From Tanytarsus gracilentus (taxonomy: Eukaryota; Arthropoda; Insecta; Diptera; Chironomidae), in NCBI GenBank assembly GCA_038502055.1, contig JAXRKN010000032.1, positions 186,001-250,000 on the forward strand: a DNA stretch of 64,000 bases, in the 5' to 3' direction. Every line of letters starts with the position of its first letter. Positions within the stretch are counted from its first letter, which is position 1. The position numbers and the translations under genes were made by a program. The notes under the pieces were generated by a model. The model did not search any database. It was not told the DNA's origin and was given only the letters and a program-made list of their open reading frames with translations. This document shows positions 52,513 through 62,345 of the stretch, one piece after another.

Positions 52513-53805
52513 ATGAAGAAAGAAAGTAAAAAAAAAAATTGTGAAAAAATTGTGTTTGAAAATTTTTATCAAATATGTTTAAGTGCAATAAAGACTATAG
52601 GAATTAATCTTATGCCTGATAAAGAATGGACATCAAATTATTCAGATTTAGTTGGAAATTTTTTCCGATTCTACAATATTGTTTGGTTCATAAATGGAAT
52701 TTTTCTTTTAACTTCTCTCTCTGGAATACTAATTATTTTCATGGGTGATCTGGTTTCAGTTGAATTCTTGAAAAGTTTGACGGGAGTGATGACGGGTATC
52801 GGTAATTACTACAAAGGGTTTTTAATGAGTCGTTATCAAAATAAAATCAAGGACGTTTTGAGAAGCTTAAAATTTTTTTTTAAAACCTACGTTAGTGACC
52901 AAGAACGCTATAAAGTTCAAGAATTATTAAGAAATCTCCTAAGAATGAAAAGAGTTTATTTGATTTTATACACTTCGATGCTTTTGGGCGTTTTTGTACC
53001 TGAAATTATCTTTTACTCAACAACCGGTCAGCATTCCAACTTGAACTGGACACCATTTGAGATTAATACAGTTTTTCGATTTTTTGTCAACATTATTTGG
53101 CTTGGTTGGATAGCGTTTACTTTTTGTTTAAACGGGTTTGGAGCTGATTTTATTCTGTTCTCTTCAATCACCATGCTAACTTTACAGTTTGAAGTATAAG
53201 AAGCATAACAATCAAGTTAAATATGTTAATTCAATGTTATTATTTTAGATTCTCAAAGATGCTCTTAGAGAAGGTTTAAACAGCCAATCCGGCTTAAAAC
53301 ATTTTGTTAGGTTACACAGCAAACTTATATCTCTTAGTGAAGAACTACAAGAAATTTTTGGAATTTATGTGCTCCTGTTTATAGCTCAAAGTTCATTGGT
53401 TATAAGCTTGATGAGCTTTCAACTTGCATCAAATGGGCAATTCGCTATGTTAGTTCCATTTTTATTAACAACTCTCATGCAAGTCTGGTTGATGTGTCAT
53501 TTTGGTCAAAAATTACATGATTCTAGTTTGAACGTTTCTAATGTGATATTAGAGTCAAATTGGTATGAACTTAAAAATCATAGAATTGTGAAAGTTATTC
53601 CTTTTATTATTCAACGATGTCAACGACCAAAAGTCATAAAGGCACAAGGCTTCGCCGTCATAAAATTAAACACTTTTATGGGGGTAAGTTTGAAAGCTGT
53701 TTCATAGCTTTAAATAAAAACAGGAATAAAAAATAATTTGTTTTTCAGATCATCTATTCGGCATATTCGTATTATACTTTGCTTAATGGATTGTATTCGA
53801 AATAA
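52513..53805 (+). CDS. Odorant receptor (insect 7tm_6 family)
   Basis: Exons 52513-53193, 53249-53683 and 53749-53805 (TAA) join in phase 0 to give 390 residues, the usual size for insect odorant receptors. The protein has long hydrophobic segments (FINGIFLLTSLSGILIIFMG, LILYTSMLLGVFVPEIIF, FFVNIIWLGWIAFTF, YVLLFIAQSSLVISLMSFQL, FAMLVPFLLTTLMQVWLMCHFG). It has the C-terminal family signature: an S-W-Y pattern (ESNWYEL), a block of the type IIQRCQRPKVIKAQGF, then FMGIIYSAYSYYTLL near the end. These receptors are ligand-gated ion channels with Orco in olfactory sensory dendrites. The two short introns close to the 3' end are typical of the family. The reading frame is open 69 bases upstream of the chosen ATG, but no earlier ATG lies in it. 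No disabling change is seen. A gustatory receptor is less likely because the C-terminal TYhhhhhQF motif is absent. Confidence 0.87.
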
Positions 53806-54500
53806 GATAGAGATGGCAAAATAGTAGCCGCCGAGGGCCGCGGATACACGACTACTTGGAAGAAAAAAATATGTACTTAAATTGAGTGATAGTCGGCGTT
53901 TATAATTTTTACATATTCTAAAATCTCACTTTCTAACAACAATATTTCTAAACTCTTCTAATCAGTTTCCATTTGATGTGATTTCAAAATATTAAGAAAA
54001 TAATGCAAGTTTAGCCCAAAGGATCATTCCCCTCTTGTCAACATAGTGATTTTGTCTTAAACAATTTCAATTTAAAATAGTTTTCAGTGTGTTTTCAAAC
54101 GTTAGTTTATTTTAAATGTGTTAATAAGTGTTTCATTATCAATTTCACCGTCAAGTTTCATCCATTATTTGTGTAGGGAAGTTAAAATGAGTTTAATTTT
54201 TTTATTTTGAAATAAAATTCAAATAATTTCACTTTCCATTTCTTTTTCTCTCGCTCATTCTCACTTCGGAGAGTAACTCTCTCCAAATATTTTCTTCATC
54301 GGTATCTTGAAGAAATTTATTTTATTTATATTTATTTAATTTTTTTTAATCATTGATTTAAAATTTAAATTTTATGTTAAATGTTTGTGTGTTCTGTGCC
54401 GTGAGTGGTCCAGCTTATAACGGTTAGTTAGCGGGACTTTAAAAGCAGTCTTTCGTTTTTCCGGTTGGCAGCGCTCCGTGCTTACATCCAACTAATAAAC
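53806..54500. other. Non-coding sequence after the odorant receptor
   Basis: A short G+C-rich stretch (GCCGCCGAGGGCCGCGGATA) lies 20 bases after the receptor stop. The rest is A+T-rich with no gene recognised. Confidence 0.45.
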
Positions 54501-54504
54501 TATC

Positions 54505-54585
54505 ATTTTTTCTAATTTTTCTAATTATTTTCTTAAATTTTTTGGATAATTAGATAATTAGTCGAGGTTGTCGCTTTAGCTTGGG
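54505..54585. repeat. AT-hairpin repeat family, copy 2
   Basis: TTTTCTAATTATTTTCTTAA, a T run, GGATAATTAGATAATTAG and GTCGAGGTTGTCGC match 34975-35070. Confidence 0.7.
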
Positions 54586-54669
54586 AGACCTTTGGAAAAT
54601 TTGTTTACATTGGTGTCCGCACATGGATTTTTTCTAATGTTCATATTGTCTAAAAATATATTAACCTTA

Positions 54670-55300
54670 AAAAATTCAAAAGAAACTTGAGAGTCCAACA
54701 TATCTTTGCATACAATGCTCCAATAATGACCACCAAGAGGAGTAATCAATGTCCCATATTAAAATTCTTGGAAAAAAGCACATACTAACTTTGAGAAAGT
54801 TGAGAAAAAGAACCTTTACAGAAATGCTGAAAGAACTCGATTCTAATGCTGAAGTGAACTCATCAGCGCCAAAAATGACTTTTCCCACAAGAAAATAGGA
54901 AGTAGCGCAAAAAAATGCAAGAAAACAGGAAGTTATTGCACCAAAGAGAACAAAAGCTTAAAAAATTATCAAGCCATCGGCGTCAACATCGTCAATCCAC
55001 AAATACCCACCAAGTTTCAAAAAATCAAGCATCAACCAGCCTCAAAAAAGCACAAAAAATTAAAAGGTTGTCACTTAAGCAGTCATCGAGATAATTGAAA
55101 TTATTATGAAAAATATGAGTATCCCACTTGGAGTCAATCAATTCATGGTAGACCATACATCAACAGATTATTTTTGAATCTTCCAGACACGATTCAGAAC
55201 AAAGTTAGAGAATTTCCCACAAAAATTAACTATCGACAAACTTGGCAGAAGTCGGTGAAAGCTGCGGTGCCTGTTCTTTTTTTATTGTAAAAATTAAGAG
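54670..55300 (+). pseudogene. Possible decayed coding sequence
   Basis: The forward frames give protein-like stretches between stops, such as FLNLPDTIQNKVREFPTKIN and YRQTWQKSVKAAVPVLFLL near the end. The base composition is less A+T-rich than the surroundings. The frames are broken by several stops and no family was recognised. It may be the remnant of a mobile-element gene. Confidence 0.3.
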
Positions 55301-55884
55301 TAAAAATAATAAAGAAGAAGAATTTGAAATTGATTAAATCTACAACCCAATAACCCATAAATTATGTTTGGCAAACAAGTGACTCATTGCTTATAAATAA
55401 ATGTATCAACATTCAACACCAGCCGCGTTTCTATTAAAATCGAAAATAAAAAATATTTTGAAGCAAACTGCATATAAATTTGTCTTACAAGAAATTACTA
55501 TGAATTTTTGTGTCGACTCGATCGATAAAAATCTAGTTTTCTTTCGCGAATACAAGTTAAATGGTAAACTGGGTCAGTGGCGAAAAGTTCTCTTGGTGCA
55601 AATAAAATAATACTGATATTTTTACAACTTTTGAATTCATAAAGTTTCAACATTGATCCGCCAAATCGACGGTTTGCAAAATTATTTCCTTTTAAAGATA
55701 TACTATATATATCTACGAGTGTACATTCGTACGTAAGTTGAGAATCTTAATTCTGCTCACATTCCCATCAGTGTATTAACCTTTTTGACAATTGAAGGTG
55801 AATCACTTTACTGGTGTTGATGCCTTCGAAGCAGTTATTTTTTATCGCTGTCAGTGGAGAGGGGACCAGACATGCATGCTTGCA

Positions 55885-56040
55885 AAGAAAATGTTTCAAA
55901 ACAACTCGTTGGTGTTAGTCACGTAACCGACTTGTAACAGATCAGTATTAGAAATGTAAGTTATGTAACTTATTGGAGAAGCCATAAGGGAAGCTATTTT
56001 AAGGGAAGTAAAAGGAAAAATATTTTTAGGGAAGCATAAG
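55885..56040 (+). repeat. GTAACC repeat family plus GGGAAGC minisatellite
   Basis: AAAATGTTTCAAAACAACTC, GTGTTAGTCACGTAACCGAC and GTAACAGATCAGTATTAGAA are followed by GAAGCCATAAGGGAAGC-type units, as at 38278-38470. The CACCGGTG element is inserted directly after it, and the family sequence resumes at 56810. Confidence 0.7.
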
Positions 56041-56045
56041 GAGTA

Positions 56046-56802
56046 GGGATCCTCACGGTGAATACCGGTACGGTGATCACCGGTGATCACCGAAACTTTT
56101 CGTCACCGGTGATCACCGATTTTTTTTCCGGTGACACCGGTGACGAAATTGATACATTTTTCTATTCTTTTTGAGATTTTTTTGAACCTAAAAATTGTTT
56201 AAACTAGTAAATTTTAATTGAGAAATTATAGAATACATTTAAAAACTTTTTTATACCAAAATTAAATGGCTAAGAAAATTCGTTAAAATATGCCAACTTA
56301 CAAAAAGTTTTTTCAGTCATTTAAATTTTTAGAATTTTTTAGATAAATAATCAAAAAATTTCATACAAAAAAAAATAAAAATTTAAATGAGTGAAAAAAC
56401 TTTTTAGTAAGTGCACTTAAGTGGGCATATTTAGAAAGATTTGTTCAAACGACAACAAATTAACATGTTAGTTTGATATCTGATCAAACTTTAAAATCCT
56501 AAAAATTTATAGAGATATTTTGATAAGATTGTAGTTTGATTTATCAATTAATAAGAAAGAAAATTTTTTACAAATAATAAGAAAAACCTAACTTTTTTAG
56601 CGTTAAACTTTATAATTTATATGGAAACAAAAAAAGTATCTAAAAATTGGTCCATAACAATTTCCAAAATGGCCGAAAAAGTCGTTTTTTCCTTCAGAAA
56701 TGTTGGTGAAAAGTCGTCACCGGTGTACCGGTGATCACCGGTGACGGCATTTTATTCACCGGTGATCACCGAAATCGCATTCACCGGTGAATTAAGGATC
56801 CC
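56046..56802. mobile_element. 757-bp element with CACCGGTG palindromes and TA flanks
   Basis: Ends GGGATCC and GGATCCC are flanked by TA on both sides (56044-56045 and 56803-56804). Both subterminal regions (56055-56150 and 56705-56790) are packed with TCACCGGTGATCACCG-type units that are self-complementary and inverted between the ends. The middle is A+T-rich with no transposase. TA flanks suggest a Tc1/mariner-like or similar mechanism. Right-end fragments are at 2683-2742 and 3672-3717. Confidence 0.8.
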
Positions 56803-56809
56803 TAATAAG

Positions 56810-56990
56810 GAGAAATATTTTTTTCGAAAAGCCATATTTCCACTTTAACTTACTGCAAGATGTTGATTCTTCCGCGGTTGAAACATAAATGAGCTTGAGG
56901 GAGAAAGTATTTGCCTTTTATAGAAAAAATTGGAGAAGCCATTTGCCACTATGTTCCATTTTTCACTGTATTTCATTGTGCTCTATTATT
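56810..56990 (+). repeat. Continuation of the GGGAAGC/GTTCCATTTT repeat
   Basis: GGTTGAAACATAAATGAGCT and GGGAGAAAGTATTTGCCTT match 38490-38535, and CTATGTTCCATTTTTCACTG relates to the 17-bp minisatellite. This supports insertion of 56046-56802 into an older repeat. Confidence 0.7.
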
Positions 56991-56997
56991 TCTAACT

Positions 56998-57365
56998 AGA
57001 ATGTTTGTAGGCGGCAAGTCGCCCGTAGCTCCGTTTCGTATATACTGCGATCATAGATTTAGACTGTGGAGCCATTAAGCTTATGGCTGGAACTTTTTTG
57101 AAAGTTCCGCTTTTATGCATTGTTAATCTCAAAAGGATATCTGCTTTAAATATATTTCATATAAATTTTAAACGGCACATAAATTTTCGGTTAATATTCA
57201 AAAAATTTCTGCCCTCCATTTAATAGTTCCATTTCATTTTCCTTGTTTGAAATTTGAAGCGTTAATTTTATTTTGCTAATTATTTATGAATAATCTTCAA
57301 TTAAATTTTATACCCACGCCCCAAAACTCTACCTAAGCTGATTAAAACTTTATTATTTGATTGAT
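56998..57365 (+). repeat. GGCGGC-AAG-CCGCC repeat family, long copy
   Basis: It runs from GTTTGTAGGCGGCAAGTCGC through ACTGCGATCATAG, AGCCATTAAGCTTATGGCTG and AAAGTTCC to ACCTAAGCTGATTAAAACTT. The same block order occurs at 935-1620. Confidence 0.78.
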
Positions 57366-57378
57366 TGATTACTAATAG

Positions 57379-57740
57379 GTAGCACGCTGGAGTTACCACG
57401 AAGACGCGCCCGTTTTAATTTCCTTTTCATAGTTCGAAAGCTTAGGCTAAGGATAAAAACGTAACCATGCAGAATTCTTAAGATTTCTCTTAAGAATAGA
57501 GTATAAATATGCTAGAAGAGAAAAAGAAGTAAGGACAAAATAATTGTATTAAAAAGTTAACTAAGAATTAAAATGTTCAGATTAAAAGGCCAAAACGCAA
57601 GAAGCAATTTAATTGTATAATTTACACGCAAGAAAAGGAAATACAGAGATCTCGAAATAAACATACTAACATCACACACGTGTTCTTCAGTTCTTTCTTT
57701 ATCGGAAGGTCTTCGAATTTCGACTATTCAACGGTAAGTG
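57379..57740 (+). mobile_element. Possible solo LTR or promoter-like remnant
   Basis: A TATA-type sequence (GTATAAATA at 57501) is followed about 155 bases later by AATAAA (57656-57661), the spacing of a retroviral-type LTR. A 67-codon frame follows at 57798. Neither terminal TG/CA nor a primer-binding site nor gag similarity could be shown. Confidence 0.25.
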
Positions 57741-58665
57741 GCTTTAAATCTTTAAACTTGATTCGAAAAGCTACACATAAATTTAAATGTTAAATTTATG
57801 TCACATACCTCGGGAGCTGCAACACAAGTTTTGAGAGAGTCCCTATTAGAGTTTTTAATGTTAGTCGTCATGGAACGCCCAGCGAAAAAAACCAAACAGG
57901 ACGCCGGAGCCCATGACATAAAATTTTTCATTATGAACAGTCTTGTGGTCACTCATAGAGTGTTTCAAACTAATCAGAATTATGGGTTAGATAACTGAAC
58001 CTTACGATTGCATTTTAGAAAAATAAAATAAATCAAAGGTGGTTTCAACGGCATTGTATAAAAGTTACCGTCACTACAACCTTCCTCAGCCCTGACAAAC
58101 TGTTAGAAACTGACCCACCCACATCACAAAACAAACACTAAACGAACCATCTGTTTTTTTTTTGAAATTACCGATTATTGTTGTTTCAGTGTGAAATAAT
58201 AGAAAAGATGGACATTTATGTGGTACCAAAAAAAACTGCAAGAATGTTTAAAACATAATCGATACTAAAACAAATGTTAATCAAGAAATTAATCAATGTG
58301 CTCAATTAAAATGAAGATTACATCTAATAACATATTTTGGGTCAGAGTGTTTTATTAAATATTCGTTAAGAATAAACCACACTTACCTGATTAACCGCTT
58401 TAGGTGTTATTGCGTGTTGCATGGTCAAGTCAACAAAAAAAGTTTTTGTTGAATTAAAAATTAACGTAAATAGAACGTTCTACATCGCATAACATAACCT
58501 CGATTACCTAAATCGACTGAAGGTGTTTGTCCTAATTAATAAATATCACTTCATTATCTTTTTTTCGAATTATTATTTCTAATTATTGCCCGCCAATTTT
58601 ATGACAGCTTTAGGACAGCTTCAGAATTTAAATTTCAGGCGTTAAGAGATTTATCCGCTATACGT
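57740..58665. other. Non-coding region upstream of meckelin
   Basis: Short frames on both strands at 57752-57998 have no recognisable domain. Otherwise A+T-rich sequence without a recognised feature. Confidence 0.45.
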
Positions 58666-58669
58666 GGAT

Positions 58670-58760
58670 TATTGCTAATTATTTCTAATTATTTTCTTAA
58701 TTATCCAAAAAAAAATTTAAAAAAAATAAAATAATTAGGAAATAATTAGAAAAATATATG
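58670..58760. repeat. AT-hairpin repeat family, copy 3
   Basis: TGCTAATTATTTCTAATTAT and TTCTTAATTATCC face AATAATTAGGAAATAATTAG across an A run. It lies 345 bases upstream of the meckelin start. Confidence 0.7.
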
Positions 58761-59104
58761 GAAAACAACTGCATTATGCACCTCGTCCTTTTGTTTATGT
58801 ATTTTTCAGGTGTATATGGCAACAAAAAGGTATCAACACAAAAAATTTCCCTTTCAGTATCCATCCCAGCAAAGCATTATAATTGTTTGTGCCTTTTTTC
58901 AATGTCATTGTCTGTTTCGTGATAAACAAATTTTTTTCGCGTTACTCTTGACTACCGATGCAATGCACAACAAAAGAAAGTTGTTTGCCTAACAATCTAG
59001 TATAAGTGAAAATTTTGTGCTCGCAGGACGTCATTGCTCTACCTTGCAGTTTTTTATTAGCAGTGATTTTTTGAATGTTTGAAAGTGAAAATTTAACGTA
59101 AGAC

Positions 59105-60561
59105 ATGTTCCAGAAAATAATTCAAGTTCTCGTTATTCATGTGGTGTTAACGGCGTTCCTTTCAACCTCGTATCACAGCGTTAAAGGAAACGATGAAGAC
59201 GAAAGTTTCAGTTTTGCGAACGGCAACAATAATAAATTCTTCTTCAATACGCTAAATAATTGTCCTCCAAATTACTACTTCGATGTTGATTTCTTTAAAT
59301 GTCGATTATGCGATGGAAATTTTCATCTAATGACAAATGATTTGAGTGAGTTGCATAAGTTAAAAGACAAAATTATCCTATTTCATTGATTTCATTGAAT
59401 AAAAAATTAAAAATTTTCTCTAAATTTTTATTTAACACGTCCAAAATGTATTATACAGGGTCTTATTCAATAAATGAAAATTGAAAAAACCCTAATTGTT
59501 CTTGCTTTAATTTTGTACTATAATCCCTAATTGACGTTATTTTATGCTACTCTCTCTTTATTTTTCTTTTTTGTCAAACTACAGAAAATCAGTGTTTGTG
59601 TGACAGGAATTCACACACAATATTTGAGTACGATAATATTCTAAGGCGGCCGATATGTGAGAAAAAGACAGAAGTGTCCTCGGGCAATAAATGTCAATTT
59701 TACTTTGTGAATGCTACAAAGTTTTCTTCCGTGAGAAAATCCGTACGAGTTTATAGACTCCCCAACAATGATGAAAATTGCTTTTGTGACAGTAAAACTA
59801 ATGAAAATTATCGAGGAACATACTGTATAAAAAGTGATCTCTTTAAAGACTTGAAAGGTTTTAAACAATATAAAAATCTTCCACTTTCGCATGTCCTCAA
59901 CTTGGACATTGAACTCAAGTTTATTGTATTTTTTTGTAAAATTCTACATCGCCGTGACTTTTGTAATTATCTTGCCAATCTGTGCACTCTTACAAACTAT
60001 AATCTTGAACAGAATGGACCTTGTCAACCATTCTATCAACAACAAACTCAGTTGATTTTAATTGAACAAGGCGGCAATGAATTTGACGGTGGAGAAAAAA
60101 TGAAGCCTTTTTTATTCTTTCGCAGTAGGAAAGCAAATAAAAACCTCCTTGACAAATTCATCGACTTTTCCTATCGAATTGACAATGAAAATGTGAGTTT
60201 CTAAAATTTGGTTTGTACTAATCAAAGAGTTATGTCTCATATTCTTTTACAGATAAACAGTACAATAAATTTTACCATAATTAATTACGATTTACAAGGA
60301 AATTTGAGTGAAATGCGTCCATTGAAGCTAAGTGATTTAAATCTTTGTGCAAACAAATTCGCCGCCTTTCCTCAAAATTGGCAACAGAACATAAAATTTG
60401 CCCGTAACTTCTACAGTAAATGCACGCTTAATTTACGCGAATTAATCGCTTTCCAACCGGATACAAAGTTTTCTACACTTTACTTGAATCACTATGAGAA
60501 TCAAGCAAACTTTTTACAAACAGTTCCAGTGCTCATTCGCAATGCATTCAAGGGGAACAAG
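59105..60561 (+). CDS. Meckelin extracellular region, exons 1-3
   Basis: These exons encode the signal peptide and Cys-rich ectodomain. Exon 1 ends TTG A|GTGAGT and exon 2 begins |AA AAT CAG, giving LKNQCLC. Exon 2 ends at GAAAAT before GTGAGT, and exon 3 at AACAAG before GTAGGT. The introns are 239 and 60 bases. The next intron (60562-61058) contains nothing recognisable. Confidence 0.85.
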
Positions 60562-62248
60562 GTAGGTGAATCATTTTCAAGTTCAATTGTGTTTAATAAA
60601 TATTGTTTTTGAATAAATGAAAAAGTGGCAAAATCTTCATTCTTGTGTAAAAATTTGCTCAAAACTCCGAAGTTTGGCAAATTTTTCGAAAATGGAAACA
60701 CTGTGACTCGTTTAAACTTCTTTTTCCCCACTTCTCTCTTACATTCACTATCTCAATTTCATATCTGTCAGGTAAGGAAAAAAACACCTGATGTCGCGAA
60801 ACGTTTTCAACGGTAAAGCAGAATATAGAGAAATATATAATGTATATAGAAATAAAGAAAGACAGAAATTATTTTACTTTTCCGTGCGGAATATATTTAC
60901 TTAGTGATATGAGAAGTGGGGAGTTTTTAAAAAGCTTTTTAATATATTTTATTATTGATTAAAGTTTATTTTAGTCGCTGAAATTTTCACTTTAAAATTC
61001 ACATTGTATGTTTGAATTTTTCCATCGACTTTTTTGCGTGCAGTTCTTCATTATACAGGACGAACTGCATTTAAAAATTAATAATAAGCAAAGAGACATC
61101 TCTTTAACCCATTTAATAAGTTACTGCCTCTTTAATTCTCAGAATGAGGACATTGAAAAATGGCAGCTTGTAAAGAGATTTTTCCTAATCGACACGGTAA
61201 CAGGGCGGAATCAACACGACAGCATTAATGACAATTATGGTGACCACGAAACAAAATTCTATGAGCAATTCAGTCAAATTACGTATGTCAAATCGATAGA
61301 GATTCGCTTTCAGTTAAACTCACCGGAAAATGTTGCGGACGACGATAAGAATTCCGATGAAATTAATAAAATTGGAATTCCACTGATTGTCTTAGAGTAT
61401 GGAACACTGAACTTGACCCAAATTGACGTCGACGATGATCGACTCTATAATGTCGATTTTTCCTTCAAAATTCGATTCACAAAGCGGCCAAATTTAAACT
61501 TTTTCTTCCAAATAATTTTGCCAATTTTAATTCTTCTTGCGTTCTTCTATTCACTAATGTGCACATTCTTTTACAAAATTAAGCAACAAAAAATTGAGTA
61601 CGATCTCTCGATACTGTTAAATTTAACCCTAAATCTCTTTGCAAATATTTCTAACGCTCTCTTCATATTCATATTAATTTTAATTGCCTACGTATATTTC
61701 ATTTACAAAACTCAATCGAGCGTCGTAAAGATTATGTTACCACTGGAGCGTGAGGAGAGTATGCTTGGAATCTTGCTAGTGTTTGCGATAATTTTCAAGG
61801 TATATTTTCAGTACTATTTCAAAAGGTGGCTTAGATTTTCATTGCACACAGTTTTCAATTGAACCATCTTTATTTAAACGAGTGCAAGTTAAATTTCGAA
61901 TACTTAGATCAAATTTATTTAAAAAAAATTTTTTTTTTTTAAAATATATAATTTTATTGAAGGGTTTAGTTTTTAATACTCAAAAACAAAATTTAAGATA
62001 ATCCCAACCTCCTACTGAGGTGCAAAAACAAAAAAAAGAAAGAAAAAAAAAAAAAAATCAAAACCTACAAATTTAAATTTAAAAAAAAAAAAAAAAATAA
62101 AAAAAATTTTTGGAAAAAATAATTTTAAAAAAAAGAAAAAAAAATTTTGTTTTTCCGCAAAAATAAAAAAAAAAAAAATTTTTTTTTTTTTTATTATGTT
62201 TTGTGAGAATTTATATAAAAAAAAAAAAAAAATATTTTTTTTTTTAAA

Positions 62249-62289
<41 letters not shown>

Positions 62290-62290
62290 A

Positions 62291-62345
<55 letters not shown>

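Noticed and set aside
57752..57998. Overlapping 66-codon frames on both strands
   Set aside because: Neither strand gives a recognisable protein; a gag remnant after an LTR-like block could not be supported.
58810..58992. 60-codon frame upstream of meckelin
   Set aside because: No signal peptide or domain, and meckelin has a better start at 59105.
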